Assembly (NCBI GenBank): GCA_015501585.1 | Contig: JADNRY010000133.1 | Span: 106,522 to 170,521 of the forward strand | Reading direction: 5' to 3' | Source of the DNA: Rhodocollybia butyracea | Taxonomy: Eukaryota > Basidiomycota > Agaricomycetes > Agaricales > Omphalotaceae | Length of the DNA: 64,000 nt | Shown: positions 11,142-22,100 of the stretch, in pieces | How the letters are laid out: each line of letters starts with the position of its first letter | Position numbering within the stretch: position 1 is the first letter of the stretch | Notes under the pieces: generated by a model | What the model saw: the letters and a program-made list of their open reading frames with translations, nothing else | Databases searched by the model: none | What the model was told of the DNA's origin: nothing | Program-made: the position numbers and the translations under genes

Positions 11142-11990
11142 GACCTTGGCAAGAAGGGGTTCAGTAGCTGGAATTTCTTGGTAGAACAATTTGGGAATGA
11201 TGGTTATATAGTGGCAGGAGCATGATAACCTCTCAATGTAACAATCAGACAAATATCAAGTACAGCAAACACCCTATGGCAGCTCAGTTGGTATCTATGA
11301 CCTTTTGGTATCTTCAGACACAGGAAAGTTCTCATCCCCATGATACACATACATTCTGATTTGCAAGTTGCAACTAAGGCTCAGTCTAGTGCTGTTGGAC
11401 TCAACTAAGTACTGTACTTACTGAATCTTCTATTTGTCAATTGAGGCTATCAAGCACAAATGATATATGATGCAGGTTTCATTTTTTTGGGTCCTCAATT
11501 GAAATATTTCAGGCGCAGTGGCAAGCTTCACAGCAAATATGCTGGAACTGACATCAGGAAAAGTACGTCTCAACTCAAGGCCGCTAAATGCAACTTTCAG
11601 TGACTTAAGTGCACTGCCTCTTGGTGCCCCTCAGCCCTAGAGTGAACTCACTGGCTCAATCAAAGGTTAGTGTGGCAGTCTACTAAGCGTCACGACTCAG
11701 GTGTGCTCCGACAACTATTGCCTATACCCTAGGAGGCACGGAGAAGCTTCAGGTCAAGGAGGGAAATATTGGATAAAGGATAAATAGTAAAATCAAACAA
11801 GCAATGAGATGAAACATAAGGAATAATGAACACCTGATTCCGGAACACTAGATTTTTGTACGGCCTAGCAGATTGGGCCGACGTAAGGGTAGGTGTAACG
11901 TGTCCCCTGGATATAATCTTGGACAGAGGGGAGTGCGGGATGGCTCGAACGATGTAAGTGTGTCATTGTGTCCAGAAGGCAGCTAGGTCC
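11142..11990. other. Intergenic, no supported gene
   Basis: Upstream of the membrane gene. No coding frame with recognisable content. A possible promoter region, but no specific element can be pointed to. Confidence 0.4.
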
Positions 11991-12170
11991 TATTTTTTCT
12001 GAGGATTGAATAAATTACCTATACTCAACTCTGACATTAGTCAGAATAATTGTCTTAATTCTTGGCACTCTAAATGATTGTTTGCTCAAAGGCAATCCAA
12101 ATGACTGTCCTCAATAGGAGACAATCTCACTTATTGTCTAACAGTGAAAATAGCCATTGGGTCCAGCCTC
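11991..12170 (-). repeat. Fragment of the CACTA-like element end
   Basis: The reverse complement matches 36690..36810: GTCTCCTATTGAGGAC, CAATCATTTAGAGTGCC, AAGAATTAAGACAAT, TTTATTCAATCCTCAG. It is a subterminal piece of the element described at 36387..46552, without its own terminus. Confidence 0.6.
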
Positions 12171-12304
12171 CAGGGCAAAACAGCAACCGGAATCTTCATA
12201 TCTAACTAAGGATCCACAAAAACTTCCAGTGACTCACACCTATGCCTGTGCCATCTTCAAACTTGCAATTACTTCAAACTGGGGAAAGCTGCTGTATACA
12301 TAAC

Positions 12305-12793
12305 TCCCTGGTAGTATATCAGTTAATACATGCGCCTGTCATATGTTGGAATCAAGAACTTATTCCGTGCAAAAGCTGGGTTCGACTGCCAGCCAGGGAG
12401 CTAGCCCATTAACTCTGAATCTTGATCTCTACTATTTTTGAACCTCCCACCTGGATTTCTTCCCATTGACCTACCAAGTTAAGCATCTCTTGCTTTTCTT
12501 TTGGGAGTATGCAGATCCAAAATTCCAAATCCTGATAGCCCCTCATTTGACTTCAGCTTCATTAGTCAACTCTTGTGTTGCACATTAACAGTGAAAATGG
12601 CTAACTGGTCCAGGCGTAAAAGTAACCCAAACCTTCAACCCATCTGAATCTGTAACCCAGCAGTGAATTGGAATTGCCTGTAGGCCCCCCAGGATAGCGC
12701 CCAAGGAAATTTGCTGAAGCTATCTCCTCAAGGGATAATAGCCTTGGTGCCTCTCTTCAAACATGCCATAAGCCGTACTAGTTTAAATTGCCC
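12305..12793 (+). repeat. tRNA-Asp-like tandem unit (tRNA-like part 12305..12400)
   Basis: TCCCTGG/CCAGGGA acceptor, TAGTATATCAGTTAATAC D arm, CTGTCAT anticodon loop and a short insert. The T-arm has one mismatched pair (GACTGCC). The spacer carries TCTCTTGCTTTT and ends AGTTTAAATTGCCCC before the next unit. Confidence 0.65.
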
Positions 12794-13172
12794 CATAAAT
12801 AACTATCTCCCTGGTAGTATATCGGTTAGTACACGCGCCTGTCATGTCCAGTCCAATCATTGTCAATTCATTGATATCCGCGCGAAAGCTGGGTTCAACG
12901 CCCAGCCAGGAGCTGGTATGATAACGCCTTTCTGGAATCTGTAATATTATTTTTGGCCATCTCACTGACTGGCTTACTCTGTGGTACTTTTTCATCGACT
13001 TGGTCTATTGAGCATACATACATACCCACTGGCCAATCCAGATTCCAGATTCAATAAGAAACCTCATGGCCCTCCGATAGGTAGCCTTCACTAGCCCCAA
13101 GCTTCAAACCCGTGAATGCCAAAGGGTCCCTCCCTTAAAATGTGCGATAAGCCATACTACTTTGGATTGCTC
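12794..13172 (+). repeat. tRNA-Asp-like tandem unit (tRNA-like part 12808..12912)
   Basis: Head intact through the anticodon stem (CGCGCCTGTCAT...GCGCG), but the T-loop reads TTCAACG and the 3' acceptor strand lacks one G. The spacer shares TGGCTTACTCTGTGG, CGACTTGGTCTATTGAGC and CATACCCACTGGCC with the units at 2.9 and 8.5 kb. Confidence 0.65.
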
Positions 13173-13560
13173 CAAAGATAACTATCTCCCTGTAGTATAT
13201 CGGCTAGTACACGCGCCTGTCATGTGATGAGCAATCAAGGTTTAAATCCCTTTATACCCGCGCGAAAGCTGGGTTCGACTCCCAGCCAGGGAGGTGTTTG
13301 GCCTGTGGAATATAACCCTTTTTTTTATTTATTTTTATTTATTTTTTTACACTGGCCAGATCCAAGAGCAACCCAGAACCCTCCAAGGGAATCCTCATGG
13401 TCTCCCCGATTGTCTTCCTTCACCACTAACTATCTCCAAGCACCTTGCAAGTTCCGGCTATATAACTAGTCTAGGGGGGGAGAAGAAAGGAGAAAAAGCA
13501 ACTGGAACCAAGGCTTCAAAGCTTCAAAGCTTCAACCCAATATCTGAAGTTCTAGTTAAC
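13173..13560 (+). repeat. tRNA-Asp-like tandem unit (tRNA-like part 13187..13293)
   Basis: The 5' acceptor strand has lost one G (TCCCTGTAG). The anticodon stem-loop, GTC anticodon, insert TGTGATGAGCAATCAAGG and T-arm are intact. That insert also occurs in the copy at 25467. A long T-run lies about 25 nt downstream. The spacer here is more divergent. Confidence 0.62.
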
Positions 13561-13630
13561 CCAGTAACGACTCAAGTACTCATCACCGCACGAAGGTAAA
13601 ACACAACAGCACCTGTAGGCCTAGGTCCAG

Positions 13631-14028
13631 AGCAAAACAATCTCATCACCGCACGAAGGTAAAACACAACAGTAAACGCAAAACGCAAAAACGCGACCTG
13701 AGGGAACCCAAAGCGCAAAAAAAAGAAAAAAAAAATAAATAAATAAAAAAAAGATTCATTCGATTTGATTAAAGATTCATTCGATTTGATTAAAGATTCA
13801 TTCGATTCAATTAATACAAAGTTTGTTTCCTACAAGTACCTTATACTTATACCATTGCGTTAACAAAAAAACGGAAAAGCAAGACTAGACTAGACAAACA
13901 GGACTAGACAAAGCGAACAAGAGGATCCATGCACGACATACGATAACCACCACACTCCGCATACGCTCATACGCCCATACGCCCCATACGCTCATATCCC
14001 ATATCCCATAATCGAAATCCACGACAGC
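13631..14028. repeat. Duplicate of 8756..9078 (copy 2, phosphatase 3' UTR)
   Basis: Same block order as copy 1, with three copies of AGATTCATTCGATT and extra CATACGCTCATA/CCCATAC repeats. It abuts the stop codon of the phosphatase on the minus strand, so this is probably the original locus. Confidence 0.72.
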
Positions 14029-14033
14029 CGCGC

Positions 14034-17014
14034 TCATACGCTCATACGCTCATAATCGAAATCCACGACAGCCCCCGGCGGCGGGCCGACCCACACGCCC
14101 CAGCCTATAATCTCGAAGAGCCGCGGGGTGAGCTCGATGGAGAGGATGGCGATCCCGGTGTAGACGATGACTTTTGTCAGGACTGTGGGGGGGGGGGGGG
14201 GGGGGAGGGGAGGTTAGAAAAGGGACGAAACGGACGAAGGAAGAGACGAAACGGAAGATAGCAAGAACGAAAGGCAAGGAAGGAAGGGACGGAATGAAAG
14301 AACGAACGAACGAAAGGAAACGAAAAGGAACGAAAGAATGAAAGGAGAAAGCAAGAGAAAGCAAGAGAAAGCAAAGAACATAAAAGAAGAAAGACGCTCA
14401 CCATCCGCATCATAATGCCTATGCTGCCTCACCCCGCTTCCCTCATGCTGCTTCTCCTCCGGAATCACAACCGTCAGCTTCTCCTTTTCCTTCTCCTTTT
14501 CCTTCTCCTCCTTCCCATTCCCATTCCCATTCCCAACGCCACCATTCGTCTTCTTCCCATTCCCGTCCTCATTCACGCCCTGGTTCCCGTTCCCGTTCCC
14601 GTTCCCGTTCCCGTTCGCGCTCGCGCTCTCCCCCTGCCACGATTGCTTTTTCTCTTTCTGTTTCGATTTGTTGACCCCCGTCCGACTCGTCAACCGCATA
14701 TCCTCCAGGTGTTCCCTCCCCGCCCCGCTCCCAGCACCAACCCCGCGATCCTCCACGCCCATCCTCAACGAGCTCGGTAGATCGATAACCGATGGAATGG
14801 GTCTCATGACTCTTCCTTCCTCCTCCTCATCTTCGCTTCCCTCATATCCATTCCCATTCCCATAGCGGTACCCATACACCCCATCCTCTTCTCCCTCCTG
14901 CCCCACCACAAACCCAAATCCGCCTTTCACATCTCCCTCCGCTCCACCCGCGCCTCCGCCACCTTCAAGGCCACCACCCGCACCTCCCTCCAACCCACCC
15001 GCACCCGCTCTCCTAACACTCGGCGACAGCAAATTCGGCACGCCCCCCCTATACTCCGTCGCCGGCAAATAAAACCGCCTATTCGGCATCCCCAACCACC
15101 CAATCCACCGCCCCCTCTCGCCCCTCCCCACCCCCATCTCGCCCAGCCCCCAATCCAACGCGGCTTTCACCCCGCCCAGGGCACGCGCGACGGCGCGGAA
15201 TATCGGCGGGAGCGTGATACCGAGGAGGAATTTGGCGGAGAGGCGCCAGGTGAAGATGAGGGTTATGCCGAGGGTGAGTTTGAGGAGGGCGATGGTTAGG
15301 AGGAGGAGGAGGGATGGGAGGGGGAGGGAGGGGAATAGAGAGGGGAGTAGAGAGGGGAATAGAGAGGGGAAGAACGAGGAGGAGGAGGAGGAAGAGGAAG
15401 GGGAAGAAGGGGGGTAAGGGACCCAGGTTCCGGAGGGAAGGACGTGCCATGGCGCGCCGAGCATGGGCGTGGCAGGGACAAACGTCGACGTCGCCGTCGC
15501 CATCGCCATAACCTCCCTCAACGGCGTCCCCTGCAGCTGCGCGAAATACACCCTCCCCCATATCCCTACTAAACTGCCATATACGACGGCGCCCATCGCG
15601 ACGGCGTCTTCGAAGCACGGGCAGTCGTCTATGGGCTGCGGGTGCTGGTTTATGATGAGGAGGAATATCGATGTGAGGAGAAATGGTGGTGACAGCGGAG
15701 ATTGGAGGAGCTTCGCTGCGAAGGTCGTCGGGATAGAGGCGCTTGCAACGCACTCGACGACCCACGCCTGCAGTTTATTCGACGCGCCAAAGCCACGTAC
15801 AGTCCACCCAAGATTCTCATACACGCCAAACCGCACGGGTACATCCGTCACGACCCACCACACCACTGCGCCCAGCACGCATCCCGCGACACAATCCATA
15901 ACCGAATGCATCGCTGTGTATATCCGTCCTAGCACAATAGATAATGTGTATATGACGAGAACGGTTGTGAGGAAATAATATGTTAGCGGGGTCGCTGTTG
16001 GGTTGAGGGAGGGGTGGTAGAGGTTGTAGACGTAGCCGTAGAAGAAGAGGGCGATGGAGACGGCATTGGTTGAGTGCGTGGAGGGGAAGCCGTATTCGAG
16101 GTGGTGGTTTCCTAGGGCTGATGAGGAGAGTTAGTGTCAAGCGATACAAAGAACGCGTTGGAATGAATGCAAATCCGAGAAATGAGACAAGACATGGCAA
16201 GAACAGAATACGCAAGAAAGAAAGCCCGAGAGATGAGACAAAGACAAAGAACAGGCAAGTCCGCCGCCAGTTCTTGTACATAACAGAACTCGGCAAACTC
16301 GCATCGTGGTCTGGCTCGTGAAAAAAAGATAAAAAGATGCGGGAAGGAAGGAATTGTTACTCGGCGAGAAGAACCGGACCAGAGTAAATGGAAATACACA
16401 CAACGGACAACACGTTCAGTTGCAGTGAGAGTAAGAGACGTAGTGAAATGAAAAGGAATTGTAGAGAGAATATCAGAAATAACACAACGAGGAGGAGACG
16501 TATACATTCGACTCATTGAAACCGAAAACAACGAGGCCAAAGGCTTTTCTATATATAAGCGCAACAAAGGAACGAAAAACCAAAGAATTTGCAAAACCCA
16601 CTCACTCAACCTCGTAACCGGCGGCGCAAACGGCCGTGGACTACACACCAAATCCTTCACAAAACTCGACGCATAAACGCCCAAGCCCATAATCATCACC
16701 AGCCCCATCCCCATCTCCTTATTCCCGCCCAAGCCCGCCTCGCCCCCAACGTCAAACCCAAAGAAAAACACCGCCGGCAGCAGAATCATAAAGAACGTAT
16801 GCGTGCCCAGGCTCGACGTGTACACAAAGTATTTGTCCCAGAATGGACTGCGCCATCGGCGTTGCAGCGCCGCGATGAATTGCGACTCGAGGTGGATGTA
16901 CGGGATGAGGAATCTGTGCAGATTTTGGCGGAGCGCGGTTGCGGGACTCGAGAAGAACGAGGAATACGAGTGCGTGCTGGAGCTATCCGAGAATTCGTCT
17001 TCGGATCCAGACAT
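14034..17014 (-). CDS. LCB3: Lcb3-like dihydrosphingosine/sphingosine 1-phosphate phosphatase
   Basis: Three exons (16606..17014, 14402..16117, 14034..14182) give 757 residues. PAP2 motif 1 is KDLVCSPRP (residues about 120-128), motif 2 is PSTHS (148-152, created across intron 1) and motif 3 is GRIYTAMHSVMD (200-211). Several membrane helices follow. Family role: an ER membrane phosphatase that dephosphorylates long-chain-base phosphates in sphingolipid turnover. The protein is much longer than yeast Lcb3 (about 400 residues). The extra length is a hydrophilic Gly/Glu/Ser-rich region (about residues 420-690) with GNGNGN and KEKEKE runs, placed before a final helix (VIVYTGIAILSIEL) and the end VVDFDYERMSV. 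Intron 1 is 488 bp and intron 2 is 219 bp with poly-C/G and purine-rich sequence, both long for this window. Start: first ATG, MSGSEDEFSD. Confidence 0.88.
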
Positions 17015-18539
17015 TTTTGGTTCTGCTTCCTATCCTAGCCGCAGTGGTAAGAAAAAGAAGAAAAAGAAAAAGGTTTCACCAAGAAATTTACTCACACCAC
17101 ACTTGGTTATGTACCCCAAAAAAAGCTTTCCTTCCGTTCCTTTCCTATGTCACCCTCGTCGCAAAGGCACCGAGGCTCAAAGAAGGCACAGCAAAAATTA
17201 TTGCAAATTACGCCCCCAAGTTTCGTTCCTTGTTCCTCGTACGACTGGAGATAACGTCGGAAAACCAAAAAAGAGATGGGCGTCTAATCATCCAAACCGG
17301 CCGAACTTTCGGCACAGCGCACACTTACGTCACGCGTGAATTATGCAAGTCCCCCTCGTTACGACGTTATTTCCGGATTATTTCACCGGTTGCGAGTCGC
17401 GACTTGGGACACGTTCAGGCTTGCAAGGCTCGAGGCTATCGCCATTGCCATTCCGGCCCCCCTCAAGCTGTGTGTGGACACTGCGATGGAGCCCGATGGA
17501 GCTGGCTAATAACTGAGCTTGGTAAGTTCGCACCGCCGCCCCGCGTGGTAAACGCACCTGGTCCTTTGGCTGTTCCTGGTCACACCGTATTGTCCCCTTG
17601 CTTCGCAGGCACAGATGAACCACCCGTACGCACCCGTACTTCCGCATATCCGTAATTACTACTCCGATATTATTTCCTATTATTCCTTATTATTCCTTAT
17701 TATCTCACTTTATCTCACTTTATCTCACTTTATCTCCCGGTCCTCTTCTCGAATCCCCGGGTCAACGCTCCGTCACTCTCCGAGCCTCTAACCCCTTTTT
17801 TGCGCCTTCTTTTTTTTCCAGCTTTACTACTCTTTACTACTCTTTACTACTCTTTACTACTACACTAGTACGCAGTTAGTTGTTCCTAATCCTAATTTCT
17901 AACCTACTAAACCACGGCCGCCTCTCTAAAGAGTCCGCAGCCTACCTTCCCTTATGGGTCAAACCTCGCCGGCCTCGCTCCAGCTGTCCTCGTGCTCAAC
18001 CTTGCCATTTTGTACGAACTAGTACCTCCGATTCGCCAAGAGTGATAAGCGCTAAGCGCTAAGCAGTGGCTCCTGCGGGTAATCGGCGCTTTACCCATTC
18101 TGTCTAAGCTTTGTCTCGAAAGGCAGTCCCTCTTGTTATCCCTTTTCTCATCCCTTTTCTTATCCCTTTGAGGAGCGAGAAAGAGCGAGGGGTGAGCCGA
18201 AGGCGAACCCTGAGTGATTTCGAAGCGGATAAGATAAAGAGTGTTAGAGAGCGATGGTATGGCCATCCCCTCCTTCTCTGCGCTTCGCATCGAACGCCAG
18301 TGCACAAAAAGGCAAAGCATCGCAGATCGCAGAAGAAACTAATAACCAGCGATACAGACACTTGTACAACTCCTGGCAGCTTCTGCCCTCGGGATACACA
18401 AGGGGCATCAGGGGCACCGTATATTCGTATATTAGTATATAAGCGATGTCTATAGCGATGTCTGTAGCGAGTAAGGCCTAGTAAGGATTCGACTTCCAAC
18501 GCGAAACGCTCCCCATTCGACCAATACTCAGTACTCAGT
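17015..18539. other. Intergenic with short tandem repeats
   Basis: Upstream region of the phosphatase gene. It contains ATTCCTTATT and ATCTCACTTT tandem repeats (about 17665..17740), TTTACTACTC repeats (about 17820..17866), and CCCTTTTCTCAT and GCGATGTCT short repeats. No gene is supported. Confidence 0.5.
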
Positions 18540-18692
18540 ACTCATGGTCAGCCGGTAGATAACCTGAATACTTAGCCGACGGGGTGCCCCCACGGTTCCT
18601 CTCTTCAAAGTTGCATAAGCCCACAACAAAAAGCATCCACCACACGTCTACCACACGTCTACCACACGTCTACCACAAGTCCCTGGTAGTAT
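18540..18692 (+). repeat. Spacer and tRNA-Asp-like head, left piece, split by LINE
   Basis: Spacer sequence (ACTCATGGTCAGCCGGTAG, GACGGGGTGCC, CTCTCTTCAAAG, GTCTACCACA) matches 25260..25466 and leads into the head TCCCTGG at 18680. The head stops after TAGTAT (18687..18692), the left target-site duplicate of the LINE. It resumes at 24865. Confidence 0.78.
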
Positions 18693-19121
18693 ATGGATTA
18701 TGGATTATGGATTACACGGCCCCAACAGCCTAAGCTGAAGTGGTCCCGCAAGGGAAACAGCCGGTCCCTACGCCAGCGCAGGCAGCGAGCTCGACTCCCG
18801 TAGAGAAGGTAGACTACGAGGCCGACGCAGGGATGGTAGCAAGGCGTCATCGAAAGATGAAGCTAGCTTTTACATACTTATATAAGTTACATCACGATGA
18901 ACCACATTTCGCTCAGATAGCGAGAGGAGCGGTGTCAGGGCAAAACCAAGTCCCCGTACAGGCGTAACCGCACTGTGGCCACGCAGGCTCTTGCTGGACT
19001 TGGACAGCTTCCAGCGTTCTCCTCGTAGACGCTGGTCGCCAAATCCCACGCGACTGGCAACGAGACCAGCGCACCAACACCTAAGAGCGTCATGTGAGAA
19101 CAAAAGTAACGTACAGGAGTG

Positions 19122-22100
19122 TTAGTCGAAATCGCTAATGTCCGAATCTCCCTCTTCACCTTCTGAACCATAGACTACATGAATACCCGTAGTAGAGGAC
19201 GACCAAATCTGAATTGCCTTGTGAATGAATTTCGCTGTTGAGGCCACTCCCAGCCATGAGAAGATATGTTGTTTGAGGTAACGTAGGGCGTCACCATCAC
19301 TGAGCTGGCTGTGAGGGACAGGGTCGGGAAGGAAAGATGTAGCCGAAACACGAAAATGAGCACGTAGATGGACAAGTGCCGGAATAGCAGCGCATTGCAG
19401 GAAAACATGTTCGGGTGTTTCGAACGGCGCCTGACAATGGCGACAAGCAACGTGTGTCGGTAATTGGCCCTCGCTAAGTGTACATTTACCTGGAGTCGCC
19501 CGGAATAGGCCAGGAGCTAGAGAGCCACATAGAAGCCGTGTCAAGGAGTGCCTGTGTTGAAAGTTTTTCACCTGTACAAGGTAATGACGAAGGTGGATTG
19601 AAAAGGCTACAGGTGGTCCGTGTTCCTGTGGTTCGAGGCGATTACTCAAGAGGCGAAGTTTGCTCATTGAATTCAGATCATTGTCGAGCTGGTGGCAAGT
19701 AATGATTCCGATGTTTGTAATAATGGATTTGACTCGCAAAGGAGATAAATCTGTGAGAGCAGGAAGACGATCATGAGAGCCAGGTAAATTGGACAGAGCC
19801 CAGTCGATGTCCATGAGCCAGCACGGTTTGCCATTGGAACGCAGACTACTGTTTGCCTGTAATGCAAGGGCGACAAGGCTAGAATGAGGTGATGAAATGA
19901 GGTAAGAAAGGAACTTGAGATTAAGTTGTAGTCGACGGGTACGGAGAGGTAGAAGATCCAGTTCAGTAAAGAGAGGAGAGATTACGGAGTTGTGAGGAAG
20001 GCCCAGCATGCGGCGAAGGCAAAGAATTTGGATTTTATATAGTGAATCCATTAACAGTGGATCCACGTCCACGGCAACATCACAACCATGGGTCAGGTGG
20101 CAATCAATGAGGGCGAGGTAAAGGAGGCGAGCAATATGAGGGGGCATCCGAGATCTGCCAACTAAGCGTTCACACCCAAATACATTTCTTGCCGATCCAA
20201 CCGCTGCTTCTATCTTTTTCTTGTAGTGTGCAGCGAATATGTCTCGCGATGAAGACTGTAGCCATACACCAACATAGGGCCAGGACTGTTTAACTTGAAG
20301 AGGAGAGTTCGCAAGGAAGAGAATAGGAAGTGGATTAGGGAGAGGTCCAAAGATCATAATGACAGATTTCTTTGCATCGAGTTTCAGGAAGTTGTCGGTA
20401 CACCAGGATTCGAGCTCGCGTAGGTGTCTTTGCAGGCCATGAGCTGTTCTGGAGATGATGGCAATGTCATCCGCATGTTCCAAATGCGAAATTGCGATGC
20501 CACAGAGATTAGCATCGTCTGGGTCCGGTATGAGCTCTAGAGACGATAGGAACAAGTTCCAAAGAGTTGGAGATGCAGGGTCGCCCATCAGAACGCCGCA
20601 GAGAGCATGAAAGCTGTCCGAGAGTTCACCATCGTTGACTATGGTGTATGACATTTGTTCATACAAGGTCTTGAGCCAGTCAAAGTAACGACCGGTCAAG
20701 CCATAATCATACATCTTATTCCACAGACGATGTTGGTTGGTAGATGGGAAAGCGTTCGAGATGTCAACAAAGGCAACATACAGTGTCTCTCCTCTTGACC
20801 TTGTATCGTCAATCAAAGTTCGTAGGACAAAGACATTGTTATTAGTCCGGTGGTGTTCACGGAAGCCATTCTGGGACGGTGGAATGATGCCTGCGGTTTC
20901 CGCTGCATCCGAGAGCTTCATGTGGATGATGAGAGTCAAAAACTTCAAGATACAGCTCTCTAGTCCCACAGCACGGTATTCGTTTGGATTAGTGAAGTCG
21001 CGCATGCTTCGCTTTCGAACCGCTCTAATCAGAGTGGTTAGCCAAGCTGTAGGAACCTCACCCGCATCAACACAAGCATTAAGGAGATCGCATAAGATTT
21101 CATTGTCTAGGTCGAGTATCCATGAATAGGATGAGCCATCGACACCTGTTGCTCGAGAAGGTTTGGATAGAGTGAGATGTGCCTTGGCCCGCTCAACATC
21201 ATAGACAGTGAGTCTCTCATTCAACGATGGAAAGATGGAGGGTTTTGACAGGTTGGTCCTTTCACACAGCTTGCATTCGTGAACGAGACGATCTTGCATA
21301 GGCTGAGGAATGTCCTGAGGTGGATTCATCCGCGGTACGAAGCACTGAACGAGACCTGACAAAGACACTAAGGTAGGAGCGTTTCCCGGGTAGCGAAGAC
21401 GCTTGTATAGCTTCCAAAAAGCTCCTGAGTCCGAGGAGCTTTCAACGAGACGCTGTAGGATGTCATCCTGTAAATGTCGCTTGAATGACCGGTGGCGGTG
21501 GTTGGGGTGGAACGAGTTCTGGCCAGATGGTTTTTCCTTGTGAGGAATAGGGTCTTCTGGGAGATCTGTATCCACTTTAGGGTATCCGAGAGGAACTGTG
21601 AAAGGGATAGGGGTAGGGATATGGTAATAGTCGGTGGCAGTGAAAGGGGCGGGTAATGGGAGCTCTGTGCCCTGTTTGGCTAGCGTATCTGCTGCATCGT
21701 TATGTTTATTTCCTGAATGACCCTTAACGTGATGAAAGTAGATGGGAGCTGAACGAGCCGCAATCCAGCTGATGATAACTTTGAGAAGGTCACCATTGAT
21801 ACATACCCAGCCACACTTAGCGTTGTGAACTGCCCAGTGTACAATGGAGTGTATCGTATAAGTGGAGTCGGTGAAGATATCCAGTATACGGTGTAAAGGT
21901 GACTTCTGTAGGATCATTAGTATGGAATAGAGCTCCGCCCGATTGTTAGTGGGGTTTCCCGTTACCCGCGCTGCGATGTTGAATGAGTGGCCTGGACCGA
22001 CATAGATTCCTGCCCCAGCTGAGGCACCTTCTCGCCCATTATTCCTTGCAGATCCATCAGCAAATACCTTCAACCGCTGATTTTTTGTCTGTACGGGGTC

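Noticed and set aside
15079..15978. Several long open frames antisense to the phosphatase
   Set aside because: They are GC-rich and low-complexity, and the minus strand carries the PAP2 motifs and a consistent exon model.
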